Shown: positions 34,821 to 43,334 of the stretch, piece after piece
Layout: every line of letters begins with the position of its first letter
Numbering within the stretch: position 1 is the first letter of the stretch
The notes under the pieces: generated by a model
The model's input: the letters and a program-made list of their open reading frames with translations, nothing else
Told to the model about the DNA's origin: nothing
Databases searched by the model: none
Made by a program: the position numbers and the translations under genes
Origin: Flavobacterium johnsoniae
Lineage (GTDB): Bacteria > Bacteroidota > Bacteroidia > Flavobacteriales > Flavobacteriaceae
Assembly (NCBI RefSeq): GCF_001879205.1
Contig: NZ_MLFK01000009.1
Coordinates: 434,001-498,000 of the forward strand
Reading direction: 5' to 3'
DNA length: 64,000 nt

Positions 34821-36911
34821 TTATTTCTGATATTTCTTTTCCTTCAGCAAAAACGAAGCAGACTGATAATAAGAAATCGTTTCATTAACCAGGTTTGTTT
34901 TTTGTTTCTTTAAAGGTGTTTGATCATAATCAATTTGAAAATCTGATGAAACAGAATCTTTTGAATCTAATTTTAATGCAAATTGTTTTACCCCTTGTTT
35001 AGGTGACAAAATCGTTAAAACATTGTCTTTAATTAATCCCAAATCCTGATAAGTTGCAATAAAAGCCCTTGGTTTATAAGAAGGTTTTAAAACATCTTGT
35101 CCGAAAAATTTACTTTGATAATCAAAATGCAGCAATCCAAAAAGTGTTGGCATCAGGTCAATTTGAGACATGAGCTTATTGCATTTTTCAGGTTTTTGAT
35201 TCGGAATATAAATAAAAGCCGGAATTCGGTATTTGTCTAGCGGCAGTTCTGTTTTTCCGGCACTTGAGGCACAATGATCCGCCACAATTACAAAAACAGT
35301 ATTGTTAAACCAGGGCTGTTTACTAGCCATGCTGAAGAATTTTTTTAACGCATAATCTGTGTATTTTACGCCGCCGTCACGAGATTTTATATCACCCGGA
35401 ATATCGATTTTATTATTCGGATATGTAAAGGGTCTGTGGTTGCTTACCGTCATAATATGATTAAAGAAAGGTTTGTTTTGTTTTCCTTCCGCATTCATTA
35501 TTTTCACAGCCTTATTGTACATGTCCTCATCACAAACTCCCCAAACGTTAGAAAATGTGATTTCCTCTGGAGAAAAACTTGATTTGTCTACAATTTGGTA
35601 GCCATTTCCCGAATAAAAATCCTGCATGTTATCAAAAAAAGCATCGCCGCCGTACATAAATTTTACGTTATAACCTTTTTGCTTAAAGATTGCTCCGGTC
35701 GAAAATTTGTTTTTATTGTCTTCTCGCTTCACAACACTTTCGCCAGCTGTAGGCGGAAGACATAAGGTTACAGCTTCAAGTCCGCGTACAGTGCGGTTTC
35801 CAGCTGCATATAAATTGGTAAACAACAGACTTTTTTGAGCTAAACTATCCAAAAAAGGAGTTATGTTTTCTTGATTTCCATACGTTTTCATAAAATCGGC
35901 ACTTAAGCTTTCAATTGTAATTAAAACTACATTTTTATGGCTTTCTGGAGAATCACAGATTATTTCCTGAGTAGTGCTTTTGCCTGATATACTTGGAAAT
36001 TGTTCTTTTAAAATTGTAAAAGCTTCCTGAGTTGGGAGTGTTTTGTAAAACTTAAAGTAATCTAGTTTGTTATTTTGAAAAGCTAAGTAAAATTTATACA
36101 ATCCGTTTGACTGCAGCTCGTTTACAAATAAATTTTTAGAGTTTTCAGTCTTTGCTAAAGTAGGAACAGCAAAAAGCGAAACTGCAAATAAAATGCTGTA
36201 TATTAAAGTAATTTTTAGTTTTTCTTTTAAAGATGGAATTTCATCAATGTAACTCTTAGATTTTTGAACAATAAAATAAGTCACAATACCGCTAACCACA
36301 AACAGGGCTGAAAATAAGGGAACAACCGGATAAGACTGCATAATGTTTCCAATCACTTCATTAGTGTAAATCAAATAATTAACGGCAATGAAATTGTATT
36401 TTACACCAAATTCATTCCAAAAGAAATATTCGCTTAATCCGTTTTGAAGAATTAATAAAACGTATAAAAAAATTACAAAACTAAAAAGCCAGAATCTCAG
36501 TTTTCTTCTCCATTTTGGGAGTAACAGGAAAAGAGTAAAAAGAGCCGTTTTTATACCTATAAATATTAAAACAATTCGGGGTAATGCGCCTCCATATTCG
36601 TCGAGAATACTTTTTCCGGAAGCAACATACAAAAATAATACTGCCAGAAACCCCAGTATAATATAACCTGATGGCCTGCTATATTTAGAATCAGAGAGGA
36701 AAATGAGGTACAGCCAAAGAAAAATTCCTGCCAATACAAAAACGAAAGAATCTGAAATTAATCCAAGGATAAAAATCTTTAAACTCTCGAGAATTGTAAA
36801 AGAACTTTGCGTTATAGGATGAAAAATCAGGACAATTCTCAATATAAAACTTATCGAAAAATAGAAAATAGCCAAATTATAAAATGGAGAAAGCTTTTTG
36901 TAAAAAGTCAT
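34821..36911 (-). CDS. LTA-synthase-like sulfatase-fold membrane protein
   Basis: This 696-residue protein has about five N-terminal membrane segments (residues 1 to about 260). A periplasmic alkaline-phosphatase-superfamily domain follows, with NVVLITIESLSADFMKTYG, the likely nucleophile Thr in AGNRTVRGLEAVTLCLPP, and the metal site VIVADHCASSAG. This is the architecture of LTA synthase and OpgB/YejM-type enzymes, which transfer phosphoglycerol or related head groups or have lost activity. In a Gram-negative flavobacterium the target is unknown. The start ATG at 36911 gives a charged, basic N-terminus. It diverges from the two-component genes. Confidence 0.85.
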   Translation of the reverse strand: MTFYKKLSPFYNLAIFYFSISFILRIVLIFHPITQSSFTILESLKIFILGLISDSFVFVLAGIFLWLYLIFLSDSKYSRPSGYIILGFLAVLFLYVASGKSILDEYGGALPRIVLIFIGIKTALFTLFLLLPKWRRKLRFWLFSFVIFLYVLLILQNGLSEYFFWNEFGVKYNFIAVNYLIYTNEVIGNIMQSYPVVPLFSALFVVSGIVTYFIVQKSKSYIDEIPSLKEKLKITLIYSILFAVSLFAVPTLAKTENSKNLFVNELQSNGLYKFYLAFQNNKLDYFKFYKTLPTQEAFTILKEQFPSISGKSTTQEIICDSPESHKNVVLITIESLSADFMKTYGNQENITPFLDSLAQKSLLFTNLYAAGNRTVRGLEAVTLCLPPTAGESVVKREDNKNKFSTGAIFKQKGYNVKFMYGGDAFFDNMQDFYSGNGYQIVDKSSFSPEEITFSNVWGVCDEDMYNKAVKIMNAEGKQNKPFFNHIMTVSNHRPFTYPNNKIDIPGDIKSRDGGVKYTDYALKKFFSMASKQPWFNNTVFVIVADHCASSAGKTELPLDKYRIPAFIYIPNQKPEKCNKLMSQIDLMPTLFGLLHFDYQSKFFGQDVLKPSYKPRAFIATYQDLGLIKDNVLTILSPKQGVKQFALKLDSKDSVSSDFQIDYDQTPLKKQKTNLVNETISYYQSASFLLKEKKYQK

Positions 36912-37225
36912 GATATTTTTATTTTATATAAATCAGAACACCTTTTAAGTCAAAAAAAGAATCAGAATTATTAGTTGTTTCAACGGTCTCACTAGCTGAA
37001 AAAAAGATAATTATGATGTTAGTTTTTTAAGAATTAACCACTTAGTGTTTTTATTCTCTGCAAAATTAAATCCGATTGATTAATTCGGGATTAAGTTCTG
37101 CTTTTACCTTACTTAGTGTTAACTTAATATTTACTTAAGATCAAATGTTTTTGTTTATTGAGATGATTTTGAGAGATTTCCAAGTTTGAAAATATTTATC
37201 TTTGACAAACTAAAAATAGAAAGAG
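36912..37225. other. Divergent promoter region
   Basis: This 314-nt gap lies between divergent genes. The 9-nt word CTTAGTGTT occurs at 37041-37049 and 37112-37120, the second followed by AACTTAATATTTACTTAAG. Such a spaced direct repeat could be an operator for the adjacent OmpR-type regulator. A -7 box TATCTTTG lies at 37197-37204, with a TTG 25 nt upstream at 37169. Confidence 0.4.
37197..37204 (+). promoter_or_regulatory. -7 box for the two-component operon
   Basis: TATCTTTG matches TAnnTTTG, ends 21 nt before the ATG, and has TTG at 37169-37171 as a possible -33 element with slightly long spacing. Confidence 0.5.
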
Positions 37226-37891
37226 ATGCATATTTTGATAGTTGAAGATGAGTTGGGTATCGTTCAGTTTTTGCAGCAAGGTCTGCAGGAAGAAGGGTAT
37301 TTGATTACTACTGCTAATGATGGTTCGAAAGGCTTTGAGTTAACGCAAAATCATAAGTTTGACTTGATTTTATTAGACTGGATGCTGCCTAAAATTAATG
37401 GTTTGGATTTGTGCAAAGCCATTAGAATTAAGGATCAGACCACTCCAATTATTTTTTTAACGGCAAAAGATACTGTACAGGAAACAATAGAAGGTCTAAA
37501 AGCAGGAGCCAACGACTATATTAAAAAGCCTTTTAGTTTTGAAGAGCTGGTAGAGCGTATTAAAATTCATTTCAGAAATAAAAAGAGCACTGAAAATCTG
37601 ACACTTGGAGCGATTAAAATTGATTTGTCAAAACATATTGTACTTAAGAATGAAGAAGAAGTAATGTTGACACAAAGAGAATTTGAACTGTTAACTTATT
37701 TAATTAAAAATAAAGGAAAAGTCTGCACCAGAAATCAAATTTTAAAAGATGTTTGGGATATTAATTTTGAGTATGATACCGGTGTTATAGATGTGTTTAT
37801 GAACGCAATTAGGAAAAAGCTAAAATTAAAAATCGAAGAAGATTATATAAAAACAATCCGCGGTATTGGTTATATCGCCAATGACTTGTAA
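37226..37891 (+). CDS. OmpR-family response regulator
   Basis: This 221-residue response regulator has a receiver domain (1-115) with acidic residues E7/D8, phospho-acceptor D51 and a conserved Lys in NDYIKKPFSFEEL. The C-terminal winged-helix DNA-binding domain (about 125-221) includes LTQREFELLTYLIKNKGKVCTRNQIL and VDVFMNAIRKKL-like helices. It is followed 3 nt later by a sensor kinase, so the two form one operon. The stimulus is not apparent; copper- or heavy-metal-type kinases have this form. Confidence 0.93.
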   Translation: MHILIVEDELGIVQFLQQGLQEEGYLITTANDGSKGFELTQNHKFDLILLDWMLPKINGLDLCKAIRIKDQTTPIIFLTAKDTVQETIEGLKAGANDYIKKPFSFEELVERIKIHFRNKKSTENLTLGAIKIDLSKHIVLKNEEEVMLTQREFELLTYLIKNKGKVCTRNQILKDVWDINFEYDTGVIDVFMNAIRKKLKLKIEEDYIKTIRGIGYIANDL

Positions 37892-37894
37892 ACG

Positions 37895-39292
37895 ATGCAG
37901 TTATCTTTTAAAAACAAAATTGCTTTAAACTACATTATCACAACCGGACTGCTGATATTGGTTGTTTTTTCAGTTATTTATTCTATAGTAAAACATACTG
38001 TTTACAGTCATATTGATGAAAATATTAAAGTTGAAATTCAAAATCATTTATCTGAAATTAAAGTTGAAAAGGGCAAGGTAATTTTAATTGATGAAGAAGA
38101 ATGGAACGAACGCGAACACAATACGGTAGATGTAAATCCTGTTTTTGTGGAGTTTTTGGATTTAAACAAAAATATAATAGAAAAAGCTCCTAACCTTAAA
38201 ACAGAAACCCTTGAATTTAAAGATTCTGTAGAAGATTATGAATTGTTTGATACCAAAATGGGAGATCACGCTATCAGGCAGATTCAGGTAGCGCTTCACG
38301 TTCAGAACAAACATATAGGATATATAATTGTTGCCATGTCACTCGCTGATTCTACAATGGTCTTGAATAATCTATTTGAGATAATGTGTTTGTCGTTTTT
38401 AGCCATTTTGGTACTGTTGTTTTTTATTGCTCGTTTCTTTGCCGGCCGAAGTATAAAACCAATAAATGCGATTATTAATACATCAAAAATTATTACAAAA
38501 GACAATCTAAAAGCGCGTATTCCATTACCAAAATCACGAGACGAATTGTATACGCTTTCTAAAACCATAAACAGTTTACTAAACCGAATTGAAGATGCAA
38601 TAGAACGCGAAAAACAGTTTACTTCAGATGCTTCGCACGAACTTAGAACACCGCTAACTGTTATTAAAGGAACACTTGAGGTTTTAATACGTAAAACTCG
38701 AGATAGTAAAGAGTACGAAGATAAAATAAACTACTGTATAAACGAAGTAGATCATTTAAATTTACTTGTAGATCAGCTTCTTTTAATGGCTCGTTTTGAA
38801 AACCAAAAACAAAATATAGTTACAGAATCGGTTTATTTAAATGCACTTATTTTAGATGTTTTAACGTTGAATTCTGAGAAGATAAATGCTAAAAATATCA
38901 ACATTAAGTTTGATGCCGAAACGGATTATTATATTGAGTCAGATAATTTTCTGGTCATTACTATTTTAAGAAATATTATTTCAAATGCTTTAAAATATAC
39001 TTACAAAGACGGTGTCGTTTCTATTTGGCTTTCCAAAGAAAATGAAAAGACAATCTGTAAAATTTCAGATACGGGAATCGGAATTGCAAAACAAGATTTA
39101 GAAATGATTTTTAATCCCTTTTTTAGATCAAACTACACAGAACATCCCGAAATTAAAGGTGTTGGTTTAGGTTTGTCTATTGTTAAGAGAATTACAGAAT
39201 TGCTTCATATTAAATTTAAAATTGAAAGCGAAATTGGTTTGGGAACGACAGTAATCCTAATTTTTAACGATAACATGAAAACGTTTTCGTGA
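37895..39292 (+). CDS. Sensor histidine kinase
   Basis: This 465-residue kinase has two membrane segments (IITTGLLILVVFSVIYSIV near the start and IMCLSFLAILVLLFFIARFF near residue 170). They enclose a periplasmic sensor of about 130 residues. HAMP-like and dimerization regions follow, then the phospho-acceptor H248 in SDASHELRTPLTVIKGT. The ATPase has N-box NIISNALKYT, G1 DTGIGI and G2 GVGLGLSIVKR. It pairs with the response regulator immediately upstream and ends 97 nt before the his promoter box. Confidence 0.93.
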   Translation: MQLSFKNKIALNYIITTGLLILVVFSVIYSIVKHTVYSHIDENIKVEIQNHLSEIKVEKGKVILIDEEEWNEREHNTVDVNPVFVEFLDLNKNIIEKAPNLKTETLEFKDSVEDYELFDTKMGDHAIRQIQVALHVQNKHIGYIIVAMSLADSTMVLNNLFEIMCLSFLAILVLLFFIARFFAGRSIKPINAIINTSKIITKDNLKARIPLPKSRDELYTLSKTINSLLNRIEDAIEREKQFTSDASHELRTPLTVIKGTLEVLIRKTRDSKEYEDKINYCINEVDHLNLLVDQLLLMARFENQKQNIVTESVYLNALILDVLTLNSEKINAKNINIKFDAETDYYIESDNFLVITILRNIISNALKYTYKDGVVSIWLSKENEKTICKISDTGIGIAKQDLEMIFNPFFRSNYTEHPEIKGVGLGLSIVKRITELLHIKFKIESEIGLGTTVILIFNDNMKTFS

Positions 39293-39365
39293 ATTTAAAA
39301 AAATCAACAAAAACGAGGCTTGAGCTTTTTTTTAACAATAAACTATCGTTAAGTTATATTAAAAA

Positions 39366-39397
39366 TTGCTTTTTTATGAAATTAACTAGTATATTTG
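39366..39397 (+). promoter_or_regulatory. Promoter of the his operon
   Basis: TTG at 39366-39368 and TATATTTG at 39390-39397, 21 nt apart, match the Bacteroidetes -33/-7 pattern. Transcription would start just before the leader peptide at 39433. Confidence 0.65.
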
Positions 39398-39432
39398 CAA
39401 CCGAATCAAAGAATTATAAAATAAACCAAACA

Positions 39433-39492
39433 ATGATTTCAAATCAATTACATCATCATCATTTTCATTATTGCTCTCAAGCGATGTGTTAA
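39433..39492 (+). CDS. His operon leader peptide
   Basis: A 19-residue open frame reads MISNQLHHHHFHYCSQAMC and contains five His codons, four of them consecutive. It starts 35 nt after the -7 box and ends 28 nt before a strong terminator, followed by hisG. This is the layout of ribosome-mediated attenuation: when charged His-tRNA is scarce, the ribosome stalls in the His run and the downstream RNA avoids termination. I saw no direct evidence of expression; the call rests on codon content and position. Confidence 0.85.
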   Translation: MISNQLHHHHFHYCSQAMC

Positions 39493-39520
39493 TGGTATGC
39501 ATGTAAATCATCATATTTTA

Positions 39521-39552
39521 AAACCCGTTTGAGTACATCAAACGGGTTTTTT
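39521..39552 (+). terminator. Attenuator terminator of the his operon
   Basis: AAACCCGTTTGA (39521-39532) pairs perfectly with TCAAACGGGTTT (39538-39549), with a 5-nt loop and a T tail. It lies between the leader peptide and hisG. Confidence 0.88.
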
Positions 39553-39601
39553 AATTCCCAATTCTTTGTACTCAAACTATTAATCAGCAAAAAACTAAAA
39601 A

Positions 39602-40459
39602 ATGAGTACTTTAAAAATTGCAATTCAAAAATCAGGTCGTTTAAACGAAGACAGCATTCAGATACTGAAAGACTGCGGTATTTCCATTAACAACGGAATC
39701 GATCAGTTAAAAGCCGAAGCTTCAAATTTTCCTCTCGAAGTTTTATATTTAAGAAATTCAGATATTCCTCAGTATTTAATAGACGGAGTTGTGGATCTGG
39801 CAATCGTTGGCGACAATCTTTTGGTAGAAAAAGGAAAAGAAATTGAAGTGGTGCAGCGATTAGGTTTTTCTAAATGCAAAGTTTCGGTAGCTGTTCCTAA
39901 AACTTTCGAATACAATTCGATACAAGACTTAGCGGGATTGAGAATTGCGACTTCTTATCCAAATACAGTTAACGAATATTTCAATTCTTTTGGGTTAAGT
40001 GTAGATATTCACCAAATCTCGGGTTCTGTAGAAATTGCGCCAAATATCGGCCTTGCAGATGCTATTGTCGATATCGTTTCCAGTGGCAGCACTTTATTTA
40101 AAAATAACTTAAAAGAAGTAGAAGTTATCCTGAAAAGTGAAGCAGTATTGGCTGTTTCTCCAAAAGTTTCTCCAGAAATTCAAAAGCACATTGATACCTT
40201 AAAATTCAGAATCCAGTCGGTTTTAAGAGCCAGAAATTCGAAATACATTTTGATGAACGTTCCAAACGACAAAATCGACGAAATTGGAAAAATCCTTCCG
40301 GTTTTAAGAAGTTTAACCGTTCTGCCATTGGCGCAGGAAGGCTGGAGCAGCGTGCACTCTGTTATCGATAAAGATACATTTTGGGATGTAATTGATAAGT
40401 TAAAAGAAGCCGGAGCAGAAGGAATTTTAGTTTGTCCAATTGAAAAAATGGTACTTTAA
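39602..40459 (+). CDS. hisG: ATP phosphoribosyltransferase, long form
   Basis: HisG performs the first step of histidine synthesis, joining ATP and PRPP. At 285 residues it is the long form, with a C-terminal ACT-like regulatory domain (about 210-285) that usually gives histidine feedback inhibition. Motifs include IAIQKSGRLNEDS at the start, DLAIVGDNLL, and the PRPP-binding ADAIVDIVSSGSTL. It heads the operon and sits 50 nt after the attenuator terminator. Confidence 0.96.
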   Translation: MSTLKIAIQKSGRLNEDSIQILKDCGISINNGIDQLKAEASNFPLEVLYLRNSDIPQYLIDGVVDLAIVGDNLLVEKGKEIEVVQRLGFSKCKVSVAVPKTFEYNSIQDLAGLRIATSYPNTVNEYFNSFGLSVDIHQISGSVEIAPNIGLADAIVDIVSSGSTLFKNNLKEVEVILKSEAVLAVSPKVSPEIQKHIDTLKFRIQSVLRARNSKYILMNVPNDKIDEIGKILPVLRSLTVLPLAQEGWSSVHSVIDKDTFWDVIDKLKEAGAEGILVCPIEKMVL

Positions 40460-40485
40460 TGCGCTTTGCGCGCTTTAGGCAATAA

Positions 40486-40534
40486 GCTTTAAGCTTTTGC
40501 CAGAGAAAATAAAGATAGTTCAAAAGCTTAAAGC
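40486..40534. repeat. 14-bp perfect inverted repeat in the hisG-hisD spacer
   Basis: GCTTTAAGCTTTTG (40486-40499) and CAAAAGCTTAAAGC (40521-40534) are exact complements with a 21-nt loop. AAGCTTA words also fill the hisB-hisH spacer. Confidence 0.7.
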
Positions 40535-40563
40535 CTACAGCTTATAGCATAAAGCATAAAAAA

Positions 40564-41847
40564 ATGAATAAAATAGACAATCCAAAACCAGATACCTGGT
40601 CTGAAATATTAAAAAGACCAACTCAGACTATTGATGATATTGAGGTAACGGTAAAAGAAATTTTTAAAGAAGTACAGAAAAAAGGAGACGAAGCCGTAGC
40701 AAAATATACTTCAATTTTTGACGGAATTACTTTAGCGGATTATGAAGTTTCTTTAGAAGAAATAAACGAGGCAATTTCATTGATTCCAAATGAATTAAAA
40801 GAGGCTATTCAATTAGCAAAAGACAATATATATAAATTTCACAGCGCACAGAAAACGGAGAAAATTGAAGTTGAAACTATAGAAGGGGTAAACTGCTGGC
40901 AGGAAAAACGACCAATTCAAAAAATTGGTTTATACATTCCGGGTGGAACAGCACCTTTGTTTTCGACCGTTTTAATGCTTGCTGTACCTGCTGAGATCGC
41001 TGGCTGTAAAGAAATTGTTTTGTGTTCACCTCCGGATAAAACCGGAAAAATAAATCCGGCGATTTTATATGCCGCTAATTTGTGCGGTGTAACCAAGATT
41101 TTAAAAGTGGGCGGAATACAGGCAATTGCAGGAATGACCTTCGGAACAAAATCAATTCCGAAAGTATATAAAATTTTCGGACCAGGAAATCAGTTTGTAA
41201 CCGTAGCAAAACAATTGGCTACTCAGTTTGGTGTTGCTATTGATATGCCGGCCGGACCTTCGGAATTATTAATTGTTGCTGATGATACTGCAGTTCCTGC
41301 TTTTGTTGCTTCAGATTTGTTGTCGCAGGCAGAACACGGAACAGACAGTCAGGTTATTTTGGTTTCGACTTCTAAAAAACTTATTGCCGAAGTTGAAAAG
41401 GAAATCCAGTCTCAGGTTGAAGTATTGCCAAGAAAAGCAATCGCTGAAAAAGCAATAGAAAATTCAAAATTAATTTATGTCGAAAACGACCAGACTGCAT
41501 TGGATTTAATTAATGAATATGGTCCTGAGCACTTTATTATCTGCTCACAATATGATGATTTTTATTGCAACGGAATTGTAAATGCAGGTTCGGTTTTTAT
41601 TGGAAATTATACTCCTGAAAGTGCTGGAGACTATGCTTCGGGAACCAATCATACTTTGCCGACAAACGGTTATGCGAAAAATTACAGCGGCGTAAACCTT
41701 GATAGTTTTATGAAATCGATGACTTTCCAAAAAATATCTAAAGAAGGAATTCAGAATATTGGTAAAGCGATTGAAGTTATGGCAGAAGCTGAAGGTTTAC
41801 AGGCGCATAAAAATGCTGTTACTTTGAGATTGAAGAGTTTAGAGTAA
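40564..41847 (+). CDS. hisD: Histidinol dehydrogenase
   Basis: HisD makes the last two oxidations from histidinol to histidine with NAD and zinc. The 427-residue protein has KIGLYIPGGTAPLFSTVLM, the zinc/substrate region GPSELLIVADD and LLSQAEHGTDSQ with catalytic His/Asp, and GPEHFIICSQ. The C-terminal SGVNLDSFMKSMTFQ is typical. It is the second gene of the operon. Confidence 0.97.
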   Translation: MNKIDNPKPDTWSEILKRPTQTIDDIEVTVKEIFKEVQKKGDEAVAKYTSIFDGITLADYEVSLEEINEAISLIPNELKEAIQLAKDNIYKFHSAQKTEKIEVETIEGVNCWQEKRPIQKIGLYIPGGTAPLFSTVLMLAVPAEIAGCKEIVLCSPPDKTGKINPAILYAANLCGVTKILKVGGIQAIAGMTFGTKSIPKVYKIFGPGNQFVTVAKQLATQFGVAIDMPAGPSELLIVADDTAVPAFVASDLLSQAEHGTDSQVILVSTSKKLIAEVEKEIQSQVEVLPRKAIAEKAIENSKLIYVENDQTALDLINEYGPEHFIICSQYDDFYCNGIVNAGSVFIGNYTPESAGDYASGTNHTLPTNGYAKNYSGVNLDSFMKSMTFQKISKEGIQNIGKAIEVMAEAEGLQAHKNAVTLRLKSLE

Positions 41848-41931
41848 AAGACAAAGGGAGAAGAAAGAGCAAAGAAGCAAGATTTTTTAAGTCTTCCATC
41901 TTAGTTCTTGTTTCTAAAAAAAATAAAGACA

Positions 41932-42981
41932 ATGAGTACTTTCGATATAAATACAATAACACGTGAAAACGTAAAAACATTAAAGCCATATTCTTCAGCG
42001 AGAGATGAGTTTGAAGATTTTGATACTGCCGAAATGATTTTTTTGGATGCTAATGAAAATCCCTATCAAAATGGTGTGAATCGCTATCCGGATCCGCAGC
42101 AAAATTCGGTTAAAGCAATTTTAGCTAAAAATAACAACACAAAACAGAGTCAGATTTTGTTAGGAAACGGCAGTGACGAAGTTTTAGATTTGATTTTCAG
42201 AGCTTTCTGCGAACCAAAAACAGATAATATTATCACGTTGCCGCCAACTTACGGAATGTACAGCGTTTTAGCGAATATAAACGCGGTTGAAAACAGAGAA
42301 ATATTACTCTCAAATGATTTCCAGCCCCAAGTTGAAAAGATTTTAGATACTGTTGATGCAAACACAAAAATCATCTTTTTATGTTCGCCAAATAACCCAA
42401 CCGGACATTCTTTTTCTGATGAAAGTGTGGTAAAACTGCTTCAGAATTTTAAAGGGTTAGTGGTAATTGATGAAGCTTATATTGACTTTTCCGGCAAGGA
42501 AAGCTGGCTTACAGAGATTGACGAATATCCAAATTTGGTTATTACACAAACGCTTTCAAAAGCATACGGTTTAGCTGGAATTAGATTAGGAATCTGCTAT
42601 GCTTCCGAAGCCGTAATTTCGGTTTTAAACAAAATCAAACCACCTTACAATGTAAACGAATTAACACAGCAAAGAGCAATAGAACGTTTAAAAGATTCAG
42701 ATAAAATAAAACAAGAAATTACTTCTATTGTTGAACAAAGAGAAGAATTGCTTAAAGTATTACTTGAAGTTAATTTCGTGGAAAAAATTTACCCTACCGA
42801 AACTAATTTTGTATTGGTAAAAGTGGATGATGCCAATAAAAGATACGATCAGTTAATCGAAAAAGGAATTGTAATTCGAAACAGAACAACACAGCCATTA
42901 TGCGAAAACTGCCTTCGTTTTACAATTGGAACAAAAGAAGAAAACGCTGTTTTGATTAAAGAATTGAAATTATTAAGCTAA
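41932..42981 (+). CDS. hisC: Histidinol-phosphate aminotransferase
   Basis: HisC transfers an amino group from glutamate to imidazole acetol phosphate using PLP. The protein is about 349 residues long from the ATG at 41932. An in-frame TTG at 41908 would add eight residues and is less likely. Motifs are NENPYQNGVNRYPDPQ, the cofactor region CSPNNPTGH, and the PLP-binding Lys in TQTLSKAYGLAGIRLG. A 353-nt gap to hisB follows, longer than the other spacers and rich in palindromes. Confidence 0.96.
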   Translation: MSTFDINTITRENVKTLKPYSSARDEFEDFDTAEMIFLDANENPYQNGVNRYPDPQQNSVKAILAKNNNTKQSQILLGNGSDEVLDLIFRAFCEPKTDNIITLPPTYGMYSVLANINAVENREILLSNDFQPQVEKILDTVDANTKIIFLCSPNNPTGHSFSDESVVKLLQNFKGLVVIDEAYIDFSGKESWLTEIDEYPNLVITQTLSKAYGLAGIRLGICYASEAVISVLNKIKPPYNVNELTQQRAIERLKDSDKIKQEITSIVEQREELLKVLLEVNFVEKIYPTETNFVLVKVDDANKRYDQLIEKGIVIRNRTTQPLCENCLRFTIGTKEENAVLIKELKLLS

Positions 42982-43207
42982 AGTTTAACCACAAAGTTCG
43001 CAAAGAATTACACGAAGAACACAAAGTTTTTTGCCACAGATAAAACGATTTTTTCAAGCAGATTTTGCTGATAAAAGCAGATTTAATTTTGATTTTTAAT
43101 AATGAATAAATCTGTGTGAATCTGCTCAAATCTTTAAAATCTGCGTGAAACAAAAATTAGCGAAAATTTCTGCAATTCGTGGCAAAAGAAAAATCTAAGA
43201 TACCGGT
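42982..43207. repeat. Intergenic palindromic repeat region after hisC
   Basis: This AT-rich stretch contains GCCACAGAT (43032) and, inverted near its end, ATTCGTGGC (43176-43184). Several AATCTG(C/T)G words (about 43070-43145) lie between. The words are shared with other spacers in the window. It has no open frame of note and directly precedes the structured RNA-like element. Confidence 0.45.
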
Positions 43208-43320
43208 TTGCGTGAGGGATAGAGGCGGTATCTCCCGATTTAGAAAAACAAGGCTTTTTAGCCGTAGTTTTTGTTAATCGGGAATATAGCCGAAAGCCCG
43301 ACCCGGAGGGACACGCCCAA
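43208..43320 (+). ncRNA. Candidate structured RNA element before hisB
   Basis: Several nested complementary arms are seen. GCGTG (43210-43214) pairs with CACGC (43312-43316), GGC/TAT with ATA/GCC, and CCCGATT (43234-43240) with AATCGGG (43276-43282). AAAAAC pairs with GTTTTT, and GGCT with AGCC closes a 4-nt loop. The unpaired GAAAGCCCGACCCGGAGGGACA is the likely conserved core. It resembles a recurrent flavobacterial intergenic RNA of the Flavo-1 type as I remember it, but I cannot confirm the match. It has no terminator of its own. Confidence 0.5.
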
Positions 43321-43334
43321 AATATAAATAAACT

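Noticed and set aside
39289..39432. An open frame starting at 39289 that continues in frame into the His leader and would give a 67-residue protein.
   Set aside because: It begins in the last codons of the kinase gene, and the promoter at 39366-39397 lies inside it. Only the 19 codons from 39433 make sense as a leader peptide.
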